Source of the DNA: PNMQ01 sp964478775
GTDB lineage: Bacteria; Pseudomonadota; Alphaproteobacteria; Paracaedibacterales; CAIOTO01
DNA: 64,000 nt
Direction: 5' to 3'
Assembly: GCA_964478775.1 (NCBI GenBank)
Contig: CAYZJC010000004.1
Coordinates: 15,643-79,642, forward strand
Below the pieces are notes generated by a model that worked only from the letters and a program-made list of their open reading frames with translations, did not search any database and was not told where the DNA came from. Position 1 is the first letter of the stretch. The number at the start of each line of letters is the position of its first letter. Positions 1 to 8,465 of this stretch are shown one piece after another. A program made the position numbers and the translations under genes.

Positions 1-783
1 CACATATGCAGGGTCAATTTTTTCAACCAACATAAGCTTTGCTCCAGAGATCAGCTGCACCTTAGAGTCTGTCCCCCCACGTGCGATCACAATCATCCCC
101 GGTTCAAGGGGTAGGGCGTGCGATCCTTCAATAACATTTAATGCAGTTTCCGTACGNNNNNNNNNNCAGCGTATTCTTTTCTTCATACCCCGTAATTGGT
201 TTAATACACTTAAAATAGTTAATGGGCCCCCTGTTGAAATACCGATGAGTACCAACTGAATAGGTTTAATGGGTTTTAAGGGGATATTCACAGGCCTTAA
301 CAGGGCTTCTGACGGTGCATTTTGCATTTCTTTTTTATTAATTTGACTGATAACTTCACGCTGCACATTTGTTGATGACGCTGAATGGTCACCCCACTGT
401 GCAATTTTTGCAACCAAAGCATTTTCAAAGGCGTGGATATCCATCTCAATTAATGAAGTTTCTTTGTGAATAAAATCTATCGCGCCATATTCCAATGCTT
501 TAAGGGCAATATCAGCGCCGCCAATACTAAGGTTCATCAACACAATCACTTTCATGCTAGGAACTTGTTGAACAATTTGGCGCACACATTCTAAGTTTGC
601 AATTGTGGGGACATCAATATCTACCAATACCAAATTACACTTTGCCTTATGCAACATCTCAATGGAAACCGCAGGGGCGTTTTGGCTATCACCTAGTATC
701 TTAATATGCGCATGATTGCTCAACCGCTTTCTGATGAGCGTTCGCATAAAAGAGGAGTCACTGATGATGCAAATCGAGGTCAT
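1..783 (-). CDS. cheB: CheB chemotaxis methylesterase (partial, with gap)
   Basis: Response-regulator methylesterase that demethylates or deamidates chemoreceptors. The gene starts at the ATG at 783-781, overlaps the stop of the upstream CheW gene by four bases (ATGA), and runs off the left edge. Residues 1-110 form a receiver domain with phosphoacceptor Asp55 (VDIDVP) and Lys107. The usual Asp-Asp pair is S8-D9, and the Ser/Thr switch position is M83/N84, so phosphorylation control may be degenerate. The methylesterase domain begins near residue 175 with the nucleophile motif GISTGG (Ser183). The N run at 157-166 falls just where the catalytic His segment (QHM in the family) should lie. By comparison with known CheB about 20 residues are missing there, so the gap is larger than ten bases. 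After the gap the reading frame continues with family-like sequence (ALPLEPGMIVIA). Confidence 0.85.
   Translation of the reverse strand, partial: MTSICIISDSSFMRTLIRKRLSNHAHIKILGDSQNAPAVSIEMLHKAKCNLVLVDIDVPTIANLECVRQIVQQVPSMKVIVLMNLSIGGADIALKALEYGAIDFIHKETSLIEMDIHAFENALVAKIAQWGDHSASSTNVQREVISQINKKEMQNAPSEALLRPVNIPLKPIKPIQLVLIGISTGGPLTILSVLNQLRGMKKRIRXXXXRTETALNVIEGSHALPLEPGMIVIARGGTDSKVQLISGAKLMLVEKIDPAYV
157..166. other. Assembly gap (10 N) inside cheB
   Basis: Ten N. The flanking cheB frame stays open, but the CheB family predicts roughly 20 extra residues including the catalytic His, so the N run is probably a placeholder and not a measured length. Confidence 0.9.
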
Positions 784-2282
784 GTATGTTTCTTTTCCTC
801 AGCTGCATGAAGTGAAGCATCATAAGCTTGTAAGGGTTCTAGCGACAATATTGCTGCGATCTGCCCGTTGATTTTTGCAATACCTTTCACAAAGTCATTC
901 GCCCTATTTTTATTGATTTCGATATCCGCAACAGCAATATCAATCACTCGGTCAATTTTATCTACCAAAAGTGCGAAGTTTTTCTGATTGCAATTGATGA
1001 TGACATATTGCCCAGACGTTACGGAAATAGGCTTTTGTTGTTGGCTTTGCGAGAGATGAAAGGCTTTATATAAGTTGATAATGGGCATGACAATACCTTG
1101 AATTTGCGTAATGCCACACAACAAAGAATGACTTTCATGCTTAATAGACTCGTCAATGATAGGATGTGGTAAATCTGTTTCAAGGTGACGTTCGGCAACT
1201 TGGTGTACAAACTGTAAATCAAGACAGCATTTTTCTTTACCAATCCAAAAGGCTAAAAACTTTTGTTTTGCAATTTCGATATGGCTATCTTCTAGTTCAG
1301 CATTTTCTACAAGGTAAGGTTCGTATAGTTCAACTTGTTCTTCGTTAAACAGCTCTTGCGATGCTATCACACCTATCATTTCGTCATGTTTGCCTTTAAT
1401 CCAACCTTCAAAATGTGAGTCTGCTAAAACTGGCTCTTGAACCTCTTGGGTACTGTAATAGTGTATGCCATGCATTTTTTCCACACAGATCATAACCCGA
1501 CCTAGGTTTGATTGCACAACAACACCAAAAATTTCATCGCTTGAACGGTTAATGTTAAATATGCCAGAAATTGAAAAAGCAGCTAATGCAGAACCACGCA
1601 GCAGATACAACCCATAAATTTCACATGGGGCATGAGGAAGCAAGGTTATTTCTTGTTTAGGTTTTACCTTTACAATTTCTAATACATCCTGCAAATTAAA
1701 GGCGAAAAATTCTGAACCGCATTGTAAAATCAAACATGCTTTAAGTTCAGCTGAAAACTGAGAAACTTGCATCATCACGTTTTGTGTGCCCAATGCAACA
1801 TCGTTTTCGACAGGTTCGAAAGTTGAGATGGATTCATCTAAACCTAATGCCACTTCGTCTACAATGAGAAGGATGTTATTTTTAATATTGACTTCACCAA
1901 TAATTTCATTTTTATTTGTATATTCACCGTTCGTATTATATGAACCAACGGGGTGTATCATATCACTTGGAATGAAGAGCTTTTCATGCACTTTATCAAC
2001 ACGCAGACCATAGGTTCCTTTAGGTGTCATAACGGTTAAAATATGGCCTTTGAGTTCCTGGTTAGCAGATTTGTTTTCAGTTGTCACATCATCAAGAGGC
2101 AATCTCATACGCTTTGCAAAGTCGATTTGCAATAAAATATCACCAGCAGCATTAATAAGACCGTCTACATAATCTGGTGCAAAGGGAACAGGGGTCAACG
2201 GGGTGGCATCTAGTATTTCACGTATTGATCTACTACTGATGGCAAATTTTTGTTTGGCTCTTTCGAAGATGATAAAATCCAT
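780..2282 (-). CDS. Triple CheW-domain chemotaxis coupling protein
   Basis: Chemotaxis scaffold protein that would couple receptors to CheA. The open frame extends upstream to 2387, but that part overlaps cheR. The ATG at 2282 is chosen because GGAG lies ten bases upstream, at the end of cheR. The 500-residue product appears to hold three CheW-like modules: about 1-150 (begins FIIFERAKQKFAIS), about 170-320 (LKACLILQCGSEFFAFNL), and about 330-490 (KFLAFWIGKEKCCLDL). Each has the typical opening beta strand followed by a glycine-rich region around GLINAAGDILLQI, GLYLLRGSALAAF or GITQIQGIVMPII. Ordinary CheW is one module of about 150 residues, so this is an unusual fusion. It sits between cheR and cheB with a 4-base overlap to cheB, which implies translational coupling. 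No CheA is visible; it may lie left of the window. Confidence 0.8.
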   Translation of the reverse strand: MDFIIFERAKQKFAISSRSIREILDATPLTPVPFAPDYVDGLINAAGDILLQIDFAKRMRLPLDDVTTENKSANQELKGHILTVMTPKGTYGLRVDKVHEKLFIPSDMIHPVGSYNTNGEYTNKNEIIGEVNIKNNILLIVDEVALGLDESISTFEPVENDVALGTQNVMMQVSQFSAELKACLILQCGSEFFAFNLQDVLEIVKVKPKQEITLLPHAPCEIYGLYLLRGSALAAFSISGIFNINRSSDEIFGVVVQSNLGRVMICVEKMHGIHYYSTQEVQEPVLADSHFEGWIKGKHDEMIGVIASQELFNEEQVELYEPYLVENAELEDSHIEIAKQKFLAFWIGKEKCCLDLQFVHQVAERHLETDLPHPIIDESIKHESHSLLCGITQIQGIVMPIINLYKAFHLSQSQQQKPISVTSGQYVIINCNQKNFALLVDKIDRVIDIAVADIEINKNRANDFVKGIAKINGQIAAILSLEPLQAYDASLHAAEEKKHT

Positions 2283-2286
2283 AGTG

Positions 2287-3258
2287 CTAATCTCCACGAA
2301 TTCTTTTAAAGGGGTCATTTTGCTTTGGGCTGTCTGCCTCTTGTGGCTTAGTATCTGTTTCTGGCTTAGTAAACCAATGGCACCCAACCTTCATGTGTTG
2401 TTTATAATGTTTGAGGTAGCACGTATCAACAGTGCCTAACACAATGGCACCACCAGCATTGAGGGATTTATCCATCATGTGTTGGGCTTGCATTTTATTT
2501 GCATCATTAAAATAAATCAAGACATTGCGGCAAATAATTAAGTCTATATTACGTTGTGGTGGGGTGTCGGTTAATAAGTTGAACTGACGAAATTTTACCA
2601 TTGACCGTATGTTTTGTTTTACTTTGTAATAGGTAATGACACTGCCAGTGTTGTTACCTTCCGTTCTATCAATGTCAAAATAGGGTAAAATTTCTTGGTA
2701 ATTATTTCGAAATGACCCCATCACCGAATCATTATAGATAGCTGTTTCAGCAATTCTAATCACTTGTTTTGATAAGTCTGTTGCCAAAATATTAATGCGC
2801 CAAGAACTGCTTGACGTCATACAGTCTGATGAAAATCCTGTCCCCTGTTTTAAATAATTTTGCAAGGCTTGATTTGCAATGATAGCTAAATTATACGCTT
2901 CTTCCCCAGTTGAACAAGCAGCAGACCAAATATTAATTTCACGTTTTGACTTATTGAGGTCAAATAAATAGGGCAAGATAAAGTCTTTAATGCCATTTAA
3001 AACGTTACGGTCACGGCAAAAATAGGTTTCATGAACCGTAAGGCCTTCTACAAAACTCTGCCATTCTGGGTGTTCTGACGGCAGAACTTTAAGCATTCCT
3101 ATCCATTCCACAAGGGCAGCTTCGGGAAGCTTATCAAAGACACCACTAATTTTACTAATCAACGTTTGACTTGGCTGCAGCGCATAACGCTTTTCAACCT
3201 CAAGCAACAATTCTTGAATGAGTTTTTCTTTTCCAGTAGTTGGGGAAATGGAAAACAT
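2287..3258 (-). CDS. cheR: CheR chemotaxis methyltransferase
   Basis: SAM-dependent glutamate methyltransferase that adds methyl groups to chemoreceptors and opposes CheB. The 323-residue length is slightly above the usual 270-290. An N-terminal helical region (about 1-75) precedes the signature TVHETYFCRD (the family NETxFFRD), then the SAM-binding segment IWSAACSTGEEAYNLA. LATDLS and ICRNVLIYFN follow, as in other CheR proteins. The C-terminus is polar (about 300-323) and lacks an obvious receptor-tethering peptide. It is the first gene of the visible cheR-cheW-cheB run; its stop codon lies four bases before the start of the triple-CheW gene. No strong Shine-Dalgarno sequence is visible before its ATG. 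Confidence 0.92.
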   Translation of the reverse strand: MFSISPTTGKEKLIQELLLEVEKRYALQPSQTLISKISGVFDKLPEAALVEWIGMLKVLPSEHPEWQSFVEGLTVHETYFCRDRNVLNGIKDFILPYLFDLNKSKREINIWSAACSTGEEAYNLAIIANQALQNYLKQGTGFSSDCMTSSSSWRINILATDLSKQVIRIAETAIYNDSVMGSFRNNYQEILPYFDIDRTEGNNTGSVITYYKVKQNIRSMVKFRQFNLLTDTPPQRNIDLIICRNVLIYFNDANKMQAQHMMDKSLNAGGAIVLGTVDTCYLKHYKQHMKVGCHWFTKPETDTKPQEADSPKQNDPFKRIRGD

Positions 3259-3415
3259 TAATAGAGGTATCCAGCTAAATAAAGTATGTGTTCAAAGCAC
3301 CTTTCTCTAGTTTTAGCATGGATAGCGTTTACAAATCGTAAATTTCCTTATGAAAAGATATTAAATTGAGGGCCTAGCTTCTATACACACCCTATCGTGT
3401 TTAATCACACAAAAC

Positions 3416-3444
3416 TTGACTGTACATATTAGAAGTTCATAAAA
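3416..3444 (+). promoter_or_regulatory. Predicted sigma-70-type promoter for the 3478 gene
   Basis: TTGACT at 3416-3421, a 17-base spacer, then ATAAAA at 3439-3444. It lies about 35 bases upstream of the ATG at 3478, in the divergent gap between cheR and the secreted-protein pair. Prediction from consensus only. Confidence 0.5.
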
Positions 3445-3477
3445 TTGATTTAATTAACACAAGAGAGTGTATGTAAT

Positions 3478-4197
3478 ATGAAAAAAAACCAAAATAAAAA
3501 ATTCTATCTTAGCGTAATATCGCTGTTAATGATTGCGTCAGTTAGTATTGCATCTAACAAAGTGATTGACTTAACCGCGTCCCCAAGTCTTTCTCCAGAA
3601 CAACATTTAAAAAAAAGATCAGCGGATGATATAGCACAGGAACCACGAAAGAAGAAACCAAAATCGACAGTTTTGACTTTTGAGGAAGCATGTGAAAATC
3701 ATAACATCTACGTACCTACATTAGGAGAATCAAAGCAAGCTATCAAACCAAAAGTGGAACAGTTGAAAGCTTCACTACCAGGTGGAATTGCTGCATTACA
3801 ACAAATCATGAAAGAAATGCAAGATGTCGTGGCAAAAATTAGAAATTCCCAGTTTGAAAAAGCTGCTGAATTAGCGAGTTATTTTGTAGCTATGCAAGTT
3901 TTGGAACTTGATATGGCAGAAACACTACGATTGGTTTCTAATGAAAATTATCAAAATTTAAGCGAACATGATTTTACGATGTTGTGTGTTGTTATTATTG
4001 CTTCAATTGACATTAAAGAAAAATTGATAAAATTATCTGCCTACTTACACAATAATCAAGTTACTGCTTTTATTAACTGCGATGATATTTTGAGAACTGC
4101 GCAGCAAGTTCATCTTGCAACAGCAGATATTCAAGAAAGTGTATCAAAACTGCCAAAAGCCCCGCATGATGAGCAAGCTGAAACATATGACGATTAG
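3478..4197 (+). CDS. Secreted orphan protein with SIM-like and bipartite NLS-like motifs
   Basis: No family recognised. The 239-residue product opens with a basic n-region and a hydrophobic stretch (residues 9-25), a plausible Sec signal peptide with cleavage near A25-S26. Directly after it come VIDLT (29-33), identical in form to a SUMO-interacting motif, then a bipartite nuclear-localisation-like pattern: K46-R47, ten residues, then K58 K59 K60 P61 K62. The remainder (about 80-230) is predicted largely alpha-helical, without cysteine pairs or repeats. AGAG upstream gives a modest ribosome site. It lies 34 bases before a second secreted protein gene and shares its strand, so the pair probably forms one transcript. 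It could be a host-targeted effector, but the motifs are short and may be chance. Confidence 0.7.
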   Translation: MKKNQNKKFYLSVISLLMIASVSIASNKVIDLTASPSLSPEQHLKKRSADDIAQEPRKKKPKSTVLTFEEACENHNIYVPTLGESKQAIKPKVEQLKASLPGGIAALQQIMKEMQDVVAKIRNSQFEKAAELASYFVAMQVLELDMAETLRLVSNENYQNLSEHDFTMLCVVIIASIDIKEKLIKLSAYLHNNQVTAFINCDDILRTAQQVHLATADIQESVSKLPKAPHDEQAETYDD

Positions 4198-4231
4198 GTG
4201 TCAAATAACAAGATTATAAGGATATAAAGAA

Positions 4232-4987
4232 ATGCGTAAACATTTTTTCATGCTATCAGTAATAGCTTTGACATGTCAGTTACACGCCATCATTGTCGGT
4301 CCACAATGTCCAAATCATGAAGTTTTCACGCATATAAATCCTGGACTACCTGCAATCAATCAAGCCTTAAATCACTATACGTATGGGTCACTTTCTGATA
4401 TGCATGGTATGTTGCCAATCTTGAATGCACTTGCCCCCAGCATAGGGATTAGCCTTGCTATTTCAGGTACTTATGCGCCTATAGCATGGCATCAGGTTTT
4501 ACACCCCTTAGCAGGAGGGCCATTAACCCTAAATGAGACGTGCCGCATCGCGGCTCATCGACAATTAAGATTGGGATTTAATGTGAGATTCAGACATCCC
4601 CACCTCATTCAGATGATAGCTGCAGGTGGAGCTATTCCACCGGGATTGAATGCTTATGTTAATCGCGCACTCTACGGTGGTGGATATTTTAACCCAATGG
4701 CAGTCGCACTATACAAATTAATACGGGTTATGCCTGTCCCAGTTTTCACAGTGATTCCAGGTATGGCAAATAGACCTGACTGTGTAGCCATACAATTCAA
4801 AACTGATGTCCGTATCAGTAAAAATATGAAAGAGCTATCGTACAATTCACTGCTACAACCTGCAATTCCAGGTGCGTTACCTTACATGTCAATAAAAGCT
4901 ATCATTAATAATCAATATGCTTTTTTAGGTTTACCAAACCCGTCTAGCATCACAGTTGTTTCATCTGACAATTTGCAAGCACGTTAA
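4232..4987 (+). CDS. Secreted orphan protein
   Basis: No family recognised. The 251-residue product begins MRKHFFMLSVIALTCQLHA, a short Sec signal peptide with likely cleavage after LHA. The Cys at position 15 is not in a proper lipobox. The mature part is rich in Pro, Gly, Ala and His with several PG turns (NPGLPAIN, IPPGLN, AIPGALP), suggesting a compact globular protein. No transmembrane segment is clear after the signal peptide. AAGGA lies about a dozen bases before the ATG. The gene follows the NLS/SIM-motif protein by 34 bases and is probably cotranscribed with it, so the two may act together. Confidence 0.7.
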   Translation: MRKHFFMLSVIALTCQLHAIIVGPQCPNHEVFTHINPGLPAINQALNHYTYGSLSDMHGMLPILNALAPSIGISLAISGTYAPIAWHQVLHPLAGGPLTLNETCRIAAHRQLRLGFNVRFRHPHLIQMIAAGGAIPPGLNAYVNRALYGGGYFNPMAVALYKLIRVMPVPVFTVIPGMANRPDCVAIQFKTDVRISKNMKELSYNSLLQPAIPGALPYMSIKAIINNQYAFLGLPNPSSITVVSSDNLQAR

Positions 4988-5012
4988 TCTGACATATATC
5001 TTTTCAATTTAA

Positions 5013-5864
5013 CTAAAGCCAGCGGGGCATTGCCTTTGCGATGGCATCAAACGCTTTTAGTTCTGTTAAAACTTTTTCCATGTCTTTTAAATGAATCATA
5101 TTAGGGCCGTCACTTAAAGCACAATCAGGGTTGTCATGGGTTTCAATAAACACACCCGCTATGCCACATGTCAAAGCTGCACGCGCTAAGATAGAGGCAA
5201 ATTCACGTTGACCACCGGTCGACTCGCCCTGCCCACCTGGTTGTTGAACAGAATGGGTTGCATCAAATATAACAGGATAACCCGTTTTAGCCATAATAGA
5301 TAACGCGCGAATGTCGGTGACAAGGGTATTGTAGCCAAAGCTCGCGCCACGTTCACATAGCATGATATTTGAATTACCAAAAGCTTCCATCTTGGTGGCG
5401 ACATTGGCCATATCCCAAGGGGCTAGGAATTGTCCTTTTTTAATATTAATTACTTTTCCTGTTTGTGCAGCTGCTTGCAAAAGGTCTGTTTGTCTACATA
5501 AAAATGCAGGAATTTGCAATACATCAACAACACTTGCAACCTCATGACATTGTTCGCTTGAATGGATGTCGGTAATCACAGGGCATTTAAATGTGTCTTT
5601 TATTTCTGCAAATATTTCAAGCCCCTTTGCTAACCCAATACCCCGCCCACCTTTCACACTCGTGCGATTTGCTTTATCAAAAGAAGATTTAAAAATTAAG
5701 GGAATGGAAAGCTTATCACATAGAGCAACCAGCTTTTCAGCCATCATCATCACGTGATCACGGCTTTCTATGGCACAAGGTCCTGCGATAAGCGTAAAAG
5801 GTAGAGCATTGGAAATATTTAAATTTCCAACAGATAAAGTTTTCATTTCAGTTGTATTTGTCAT
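5013..5864 (-). CDS. kdsA: 3-deoxy-8-phosphooctulonate synthase (KDO-8-P synthase)
   Basis: Condenses phosphoenolpyruvate with arabinose 5-phosphate to KDO 8-phosphate, the first committed step of the LPS inner-core sugar, in the cytoplasm. The 283-residue length is normal. Family segments in order: LIAGPCAIES (23-33), FKSSFDKANRTS, RGIGLAKGL, TDIHSSEQ, KKGQFLAPWDM, CERGASFGYN, DATHSVQQPGG and IETHDNPDCALSDGPN. Cys30 in AGPC marks the metal-dependent class; metal-independent enzymes have Asn there. It is 16 bases downstream of the nitronate-monooxygenase-like gene and probably shares its transcript. Its presence implies a KDO-containing LPS. Confidence 0.95.
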   Translation of the reverse strand: MTNTTEMKTLSVGNLNISNALPFTLIAGPCAIESRDHVMMMAEKLVALCDKLSIPLIFKSSFDKANRTSVKGGRGIGLAKGLEIFAEIKDTFKCPVITDIHSSEQCHEVASVVDVLQIPAFLCRQTDLLQAAAQTGKVINIKKGQFLAPWDMANVATKMEAFGNSNIMLCERGASFGYNTLVTDIRALSIMAKTGYPVIFDATHSVQQPGGQGESTGGQREFASILARAALTCGIAGVFIETHDNPDCALSDGPNMIHLKDMEKVLTELKAFDAIAKAMPRWL

Positions 5865-5880
5865 GATAGGCTTACTTTCT

Positions 5881-6969
5881 TTAATGGTTACGATCTAGCG
5901 TATTCAATTGTTGGGCTAAATACATCACGGCTTCCTCCATCAAATGGTCAATAATTTCCTGGCAAGGCTGCACTGATGTCACCATGCCAACACTTTGGCC
6001 TGCCATGACTGAACCATTTTCAATGTCGCCATCAACAACCGCACGGCGCAGCGCCCCTGCCCAAAAATGTTCAATTTCTAACTGTCCATCTTTTAAGTCA
6101 ATTTCACCTGCATTAAACTTAGCAATCACTTCAGCTTGCTTTTCAGCAAAAGCTTTGCTGGCTTTATTTTGAAGGGCCCGAACGGGAATAACAGGGAAAC
6201 GTGGGTCTAATTGTACAGAGGCAATCGCATCACGGGCATTACCTCGGATAAATGCTTTTTTAAAGTTTTCATGCGCTGTACATTCGGTTGCACACACAAA
6301 ACGTGTGCCAAGTTGGCAGCCCGATGCGCCCATTTGAAGGTAGGAAACAATGGCTTCTCCTCTACCAATACCGCCTGCCACAAATACAGGAACTTCGGTA
6401 ACATAAGGTAAAATTTCTTGTGCAAGAACGCTTGTAGAAACAGGGCCAATGTGTCCGCCTGCTTCAAATCCTTCAATAATAATGGCATCAACACCAGACT
6501 TTTGTAATTTTTGCGCGATGATACGTGCAGGGGCAAAACCAATGACTTTGGCACCATTGGCTTTTATTTTTTTAATAGAGTCTGTTGACGGCAAGCCACC
6601 TGCTAAAATAATCAATTCAATCTTGTGTTTTTCTGTAATGTCGATCAATTCATCTAACATAGGGTGCATTGTAATTAAGTTGACTCCAAATGGTTTATCC
6701 GTCATTTCTTTCGTTTTTTGAATTTCAGCATCAAGATGGTGAGGTTGCATCGCACCGCAAGCTAACACACCAAAACCACCCGCATTACTAATAGCTGAAA
6801 CCAGTTCTGCATTAGAAACCCATGTCATGGCACCACCCAGTAAGGCTGTGTTGGAACCTAGAAAATCTGTCCCACGCTTCATGAGGGCTTGCAGTTGCTC
6901 TTTTGCTTTTAAAACCCATTTCGGGTCAATAGATGGTGTGTTTTCTGTAGCGGTTGTCGTAGCTGTCAT
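5881..6969 (-). CDS. Nitronate monooxygenase / FabK-like FMN oxidoreductase
   Basis: TIM-barrel flavoprotein of the 2-nitropropane dioxygenase family, 362 residues. Family marks are the N-terminal NTALLGGAMTWVSNAELVSAISNAGGFGVLA, the FMN-phosphate segment VFVAGGIGRGEAIVSYLQMGASGCQLGTRF, and IIEGFEAGGHIGP in the middle. The family oxidises propionate-3-nitronate or similar nitronates; related FabK proteins are enoyl-ACP reductases, so the substrate is not settled from sequence. It lies between lysC (43 bases upstream) and kdsA (16 bases downstream) on the same strand, probably one transcript. No strong ribosome-binding site is visible. Confidence 0.85.
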   Translation of the reverse strand: MTATTTATENTPSIDPKWVLKAKEQLQALMKRGTDFLGSNTALLGGAMTWVSNAELVSAISNAGGFGVLACGAMQPHHLDAEIQKTKEMTDKPFGVNLITMHPMLDELIDITEKHKIELIILAGGLPSTDSIKKIKANGAKVIGFAPARIIAQKLQKSGVDAIIIEGFEAGGHIGPVSTSVLAQEILPYVTEVPVFVAGGIGRGEAIVSYLQMGASGCQLGTRFVCATECTAHENFKKAFIRGNARDAIASVQLDPRFPVIPVRALQNKASKAFAEKQAEVIAKFNAGEIDLKDGQLEIEHFWAGALRRAVVDGDIENGSVMAGQSVGMVTSVQPCQEIIDHLMEEAVMYLAQQLNTLDRNH

Positions 6970-7012
6970 AATAAGTTTTGTTTCTTTCTATTTATTTTAA
7001 TTCTTGCAAGGA

Positions 7013-8320
7013 TTAACTGATAAGATTGTCATGTAAGAGGGTTAATATTTTAGGCATGTGGTCATAGCTAACGGTCAAACTTATTTTCGTTTCCGTTGCC
7101 TGAAAGCGTAAAAGAGGAATAGCATTTTCGTTTAAAATTGTGAACAAGGTGTGTATTAATGCGGCGTCTCTTGCAATGGCAAGGCCCGCTAATGTAACGG
7201 TCACAATGTTAGGGTCAACGTGTGGGCGCCCTAAACCGTAGGTGGCTTCAATTGTGTGAAGATACGCCAATACAGTATCAACATCTGTTTTGGCAACCAA
7301 GAAGCTAAGGTGCCCTCCTGTTAGCATTTGCAAACCTTCTAATTGTATGACGTGACTTTGGCAATAGGCATACAAGTCATTTAATAGTTTTGTAAAAGGA
7401 CAGCTTGCAACGTGTTCAGGCACTTGTGGAACGGTATACGAAACACAGGCATGCGTCATGGAATGTGCAATCGCACTAACGTTTGACATTTCCATTCCCC
7501 GTTCTTGTTGATTGGTATCTTGCATAAAGCGTTTAAACTGTTCTAATTGAGGAGACACACTAATGACAGTTCCATCAGCGGTCACAAAGCTTGAAATAAT
7601 GCTCAATTCTACACCAAAACGTATCGCTAACTCAACAGAACGATGATGCAAAACTTTTGCGCCATGTGTGGCAAGCTCTAGCATGATTTCTTGTGGAATT
7701 GTTTTTCTTTTTATCGCTGTTGGAACCAAGCGAGGATCAGCTGAATACACCCCTTCAACGTCTGTATAAATACAGCAGTGGTCAGCCTTCATGGCGGCTG
7801 CAATTGCAACAGCTGTCGTGTCAGACCCACCTCGCCCTAATGTTGTGATACGCCACGGCTCATTGTTTTCCTCACACACACCTTGAAAACCTGCTAGCAC
7901 AGGCACTATTCCTTGCTCAAGGCATGCTTTTAGCACGTGTGTGTTAACAGATAAAATGCGTGCATTTGTATATTCACTAGTTGTGTGAATTTTAATTTGC
8001 GAGCCGAGGTACGACCTGGCGCCATACCCAAATCGTTGCAAGGCTAATGCCATTAACCCTGCGGTCACTTGTTCACCACTGGCCGCAATTGTGTCAAACT
8101 CGCTTGCTAAATTATTTTTTGTAAGGGGGTTATGGCAAGGTGTCCCGCCCAGCACGTTTGCAAAATTTAATAGCTGATTGGTTGCCCCTGCCATTGCTGA
8201 CACCACCACAATGATCTGGTGCCCTTGCTCTATATAGCTACTAATAATTTGTGCTGCATGATTGATGCGTTCAGGGTTTGCAACAGAAGTTCCGCCAAAT
8301 TTTACTACATATAATGCCAC
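7013..8320 (-). CDS. lysC: Aspartate kinase
   Basis: Phosphorylates L-aspartate as the first step towards lysine/diaminopimelate, threonine and methionine. The 435-residue product starts with VVKFGGTSVANPERI, the amino-acid-kinase signature. TTLGRGGSDTTAVAIA is the nucleotide/aspartate-binding segment, and YTDVEGVYSADPRLVP follows. The C-terminal part (about 265-435) should form the ACT regulatory pair. The start is GTG at 8320, with AAGGGA eight bases upstream. It is somewhat longer than typical alphaproteobacterial LysC. In a host-dependent bacterium it probably serves peptidoglycan diaminopimelate supply. Confidence 0.93.
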   Translation of the reverse strand: MALYVVKFGGTSVANPERINHAAQIISSYIEQGHQIIVVVSAMAGATNQLLNFANVLGGTPCHNPLTKNNLASEFDTIAASGEQVTAGLMALALQRFGYGARSYLGSQIKIHTTSEYTNARILSVNTHVLKACLEQGIVPVLAGFQGVCEENNEPWRITTLGRGGSDTTAVAIAAAMKADHCCIYTDVEGVYSADPRLVPTAIKRKTIPQEIMLELATHGAKVLHHRSVELAIRFGVELSIISSFVTADGTVISVSPQLEQFKRFMQDTNQQERGMEMSNVSAIAHSMTHACVSYTVPQVPEHVASCPFTKLLNDLYAYCQSHVIQLEGLQMLTGGHLSFLVAKTDVDTVLAYLHTIEATYGLGRPHVDPNIVTVTLAGLAIARDAALIHTLFTILNENAIPLLRFQATETKISLTVSYDHMPKILTLLHDNLIS

Positions 8321-8375
8321 AAAATAGGTCCCTTAAGTGCAATCTTTTCTGCTTACACTTTGCAAAATGAGAACA

Positions 8376-8431
8376 ATAAATAAAAAACCCTTGGAGAGCG
8401 CGCGTGGAGGGTGTGCAGCGCTTCATCCAAG
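8376..8431 (-). terminator. Rho-independent terminator after ssb
   Basis: On the minus strand CTTGGA (8431-8426) pairs with TCCAAG (8395-8390), with an inner AGCGC/GCGCT stem. The hairpin is followed by GGG and then TTTTTTATTTATT. It lies about 35 bases after the ssb stop and before the lysC start. Confidence 0.8.
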
Positions 8432-8465
8432 AGCACGTGTAGACTATAACAAAAAATAGTTCACT

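Noticed and set aside
1019..1243. Many frames of 60-140 codons inside larger genes (for example this one within the CheW gene)
   Set aside because: They overlap clear protein families in another frame and lack conserved features; treated as shadows.
4274..4276. Cys in the signal peptide of the 4232 protein as a lipobox
   Set aside because: The residues before it (ALT) do not fit the lipobox pattern, and a signal-peptidase I site after LHA is better.
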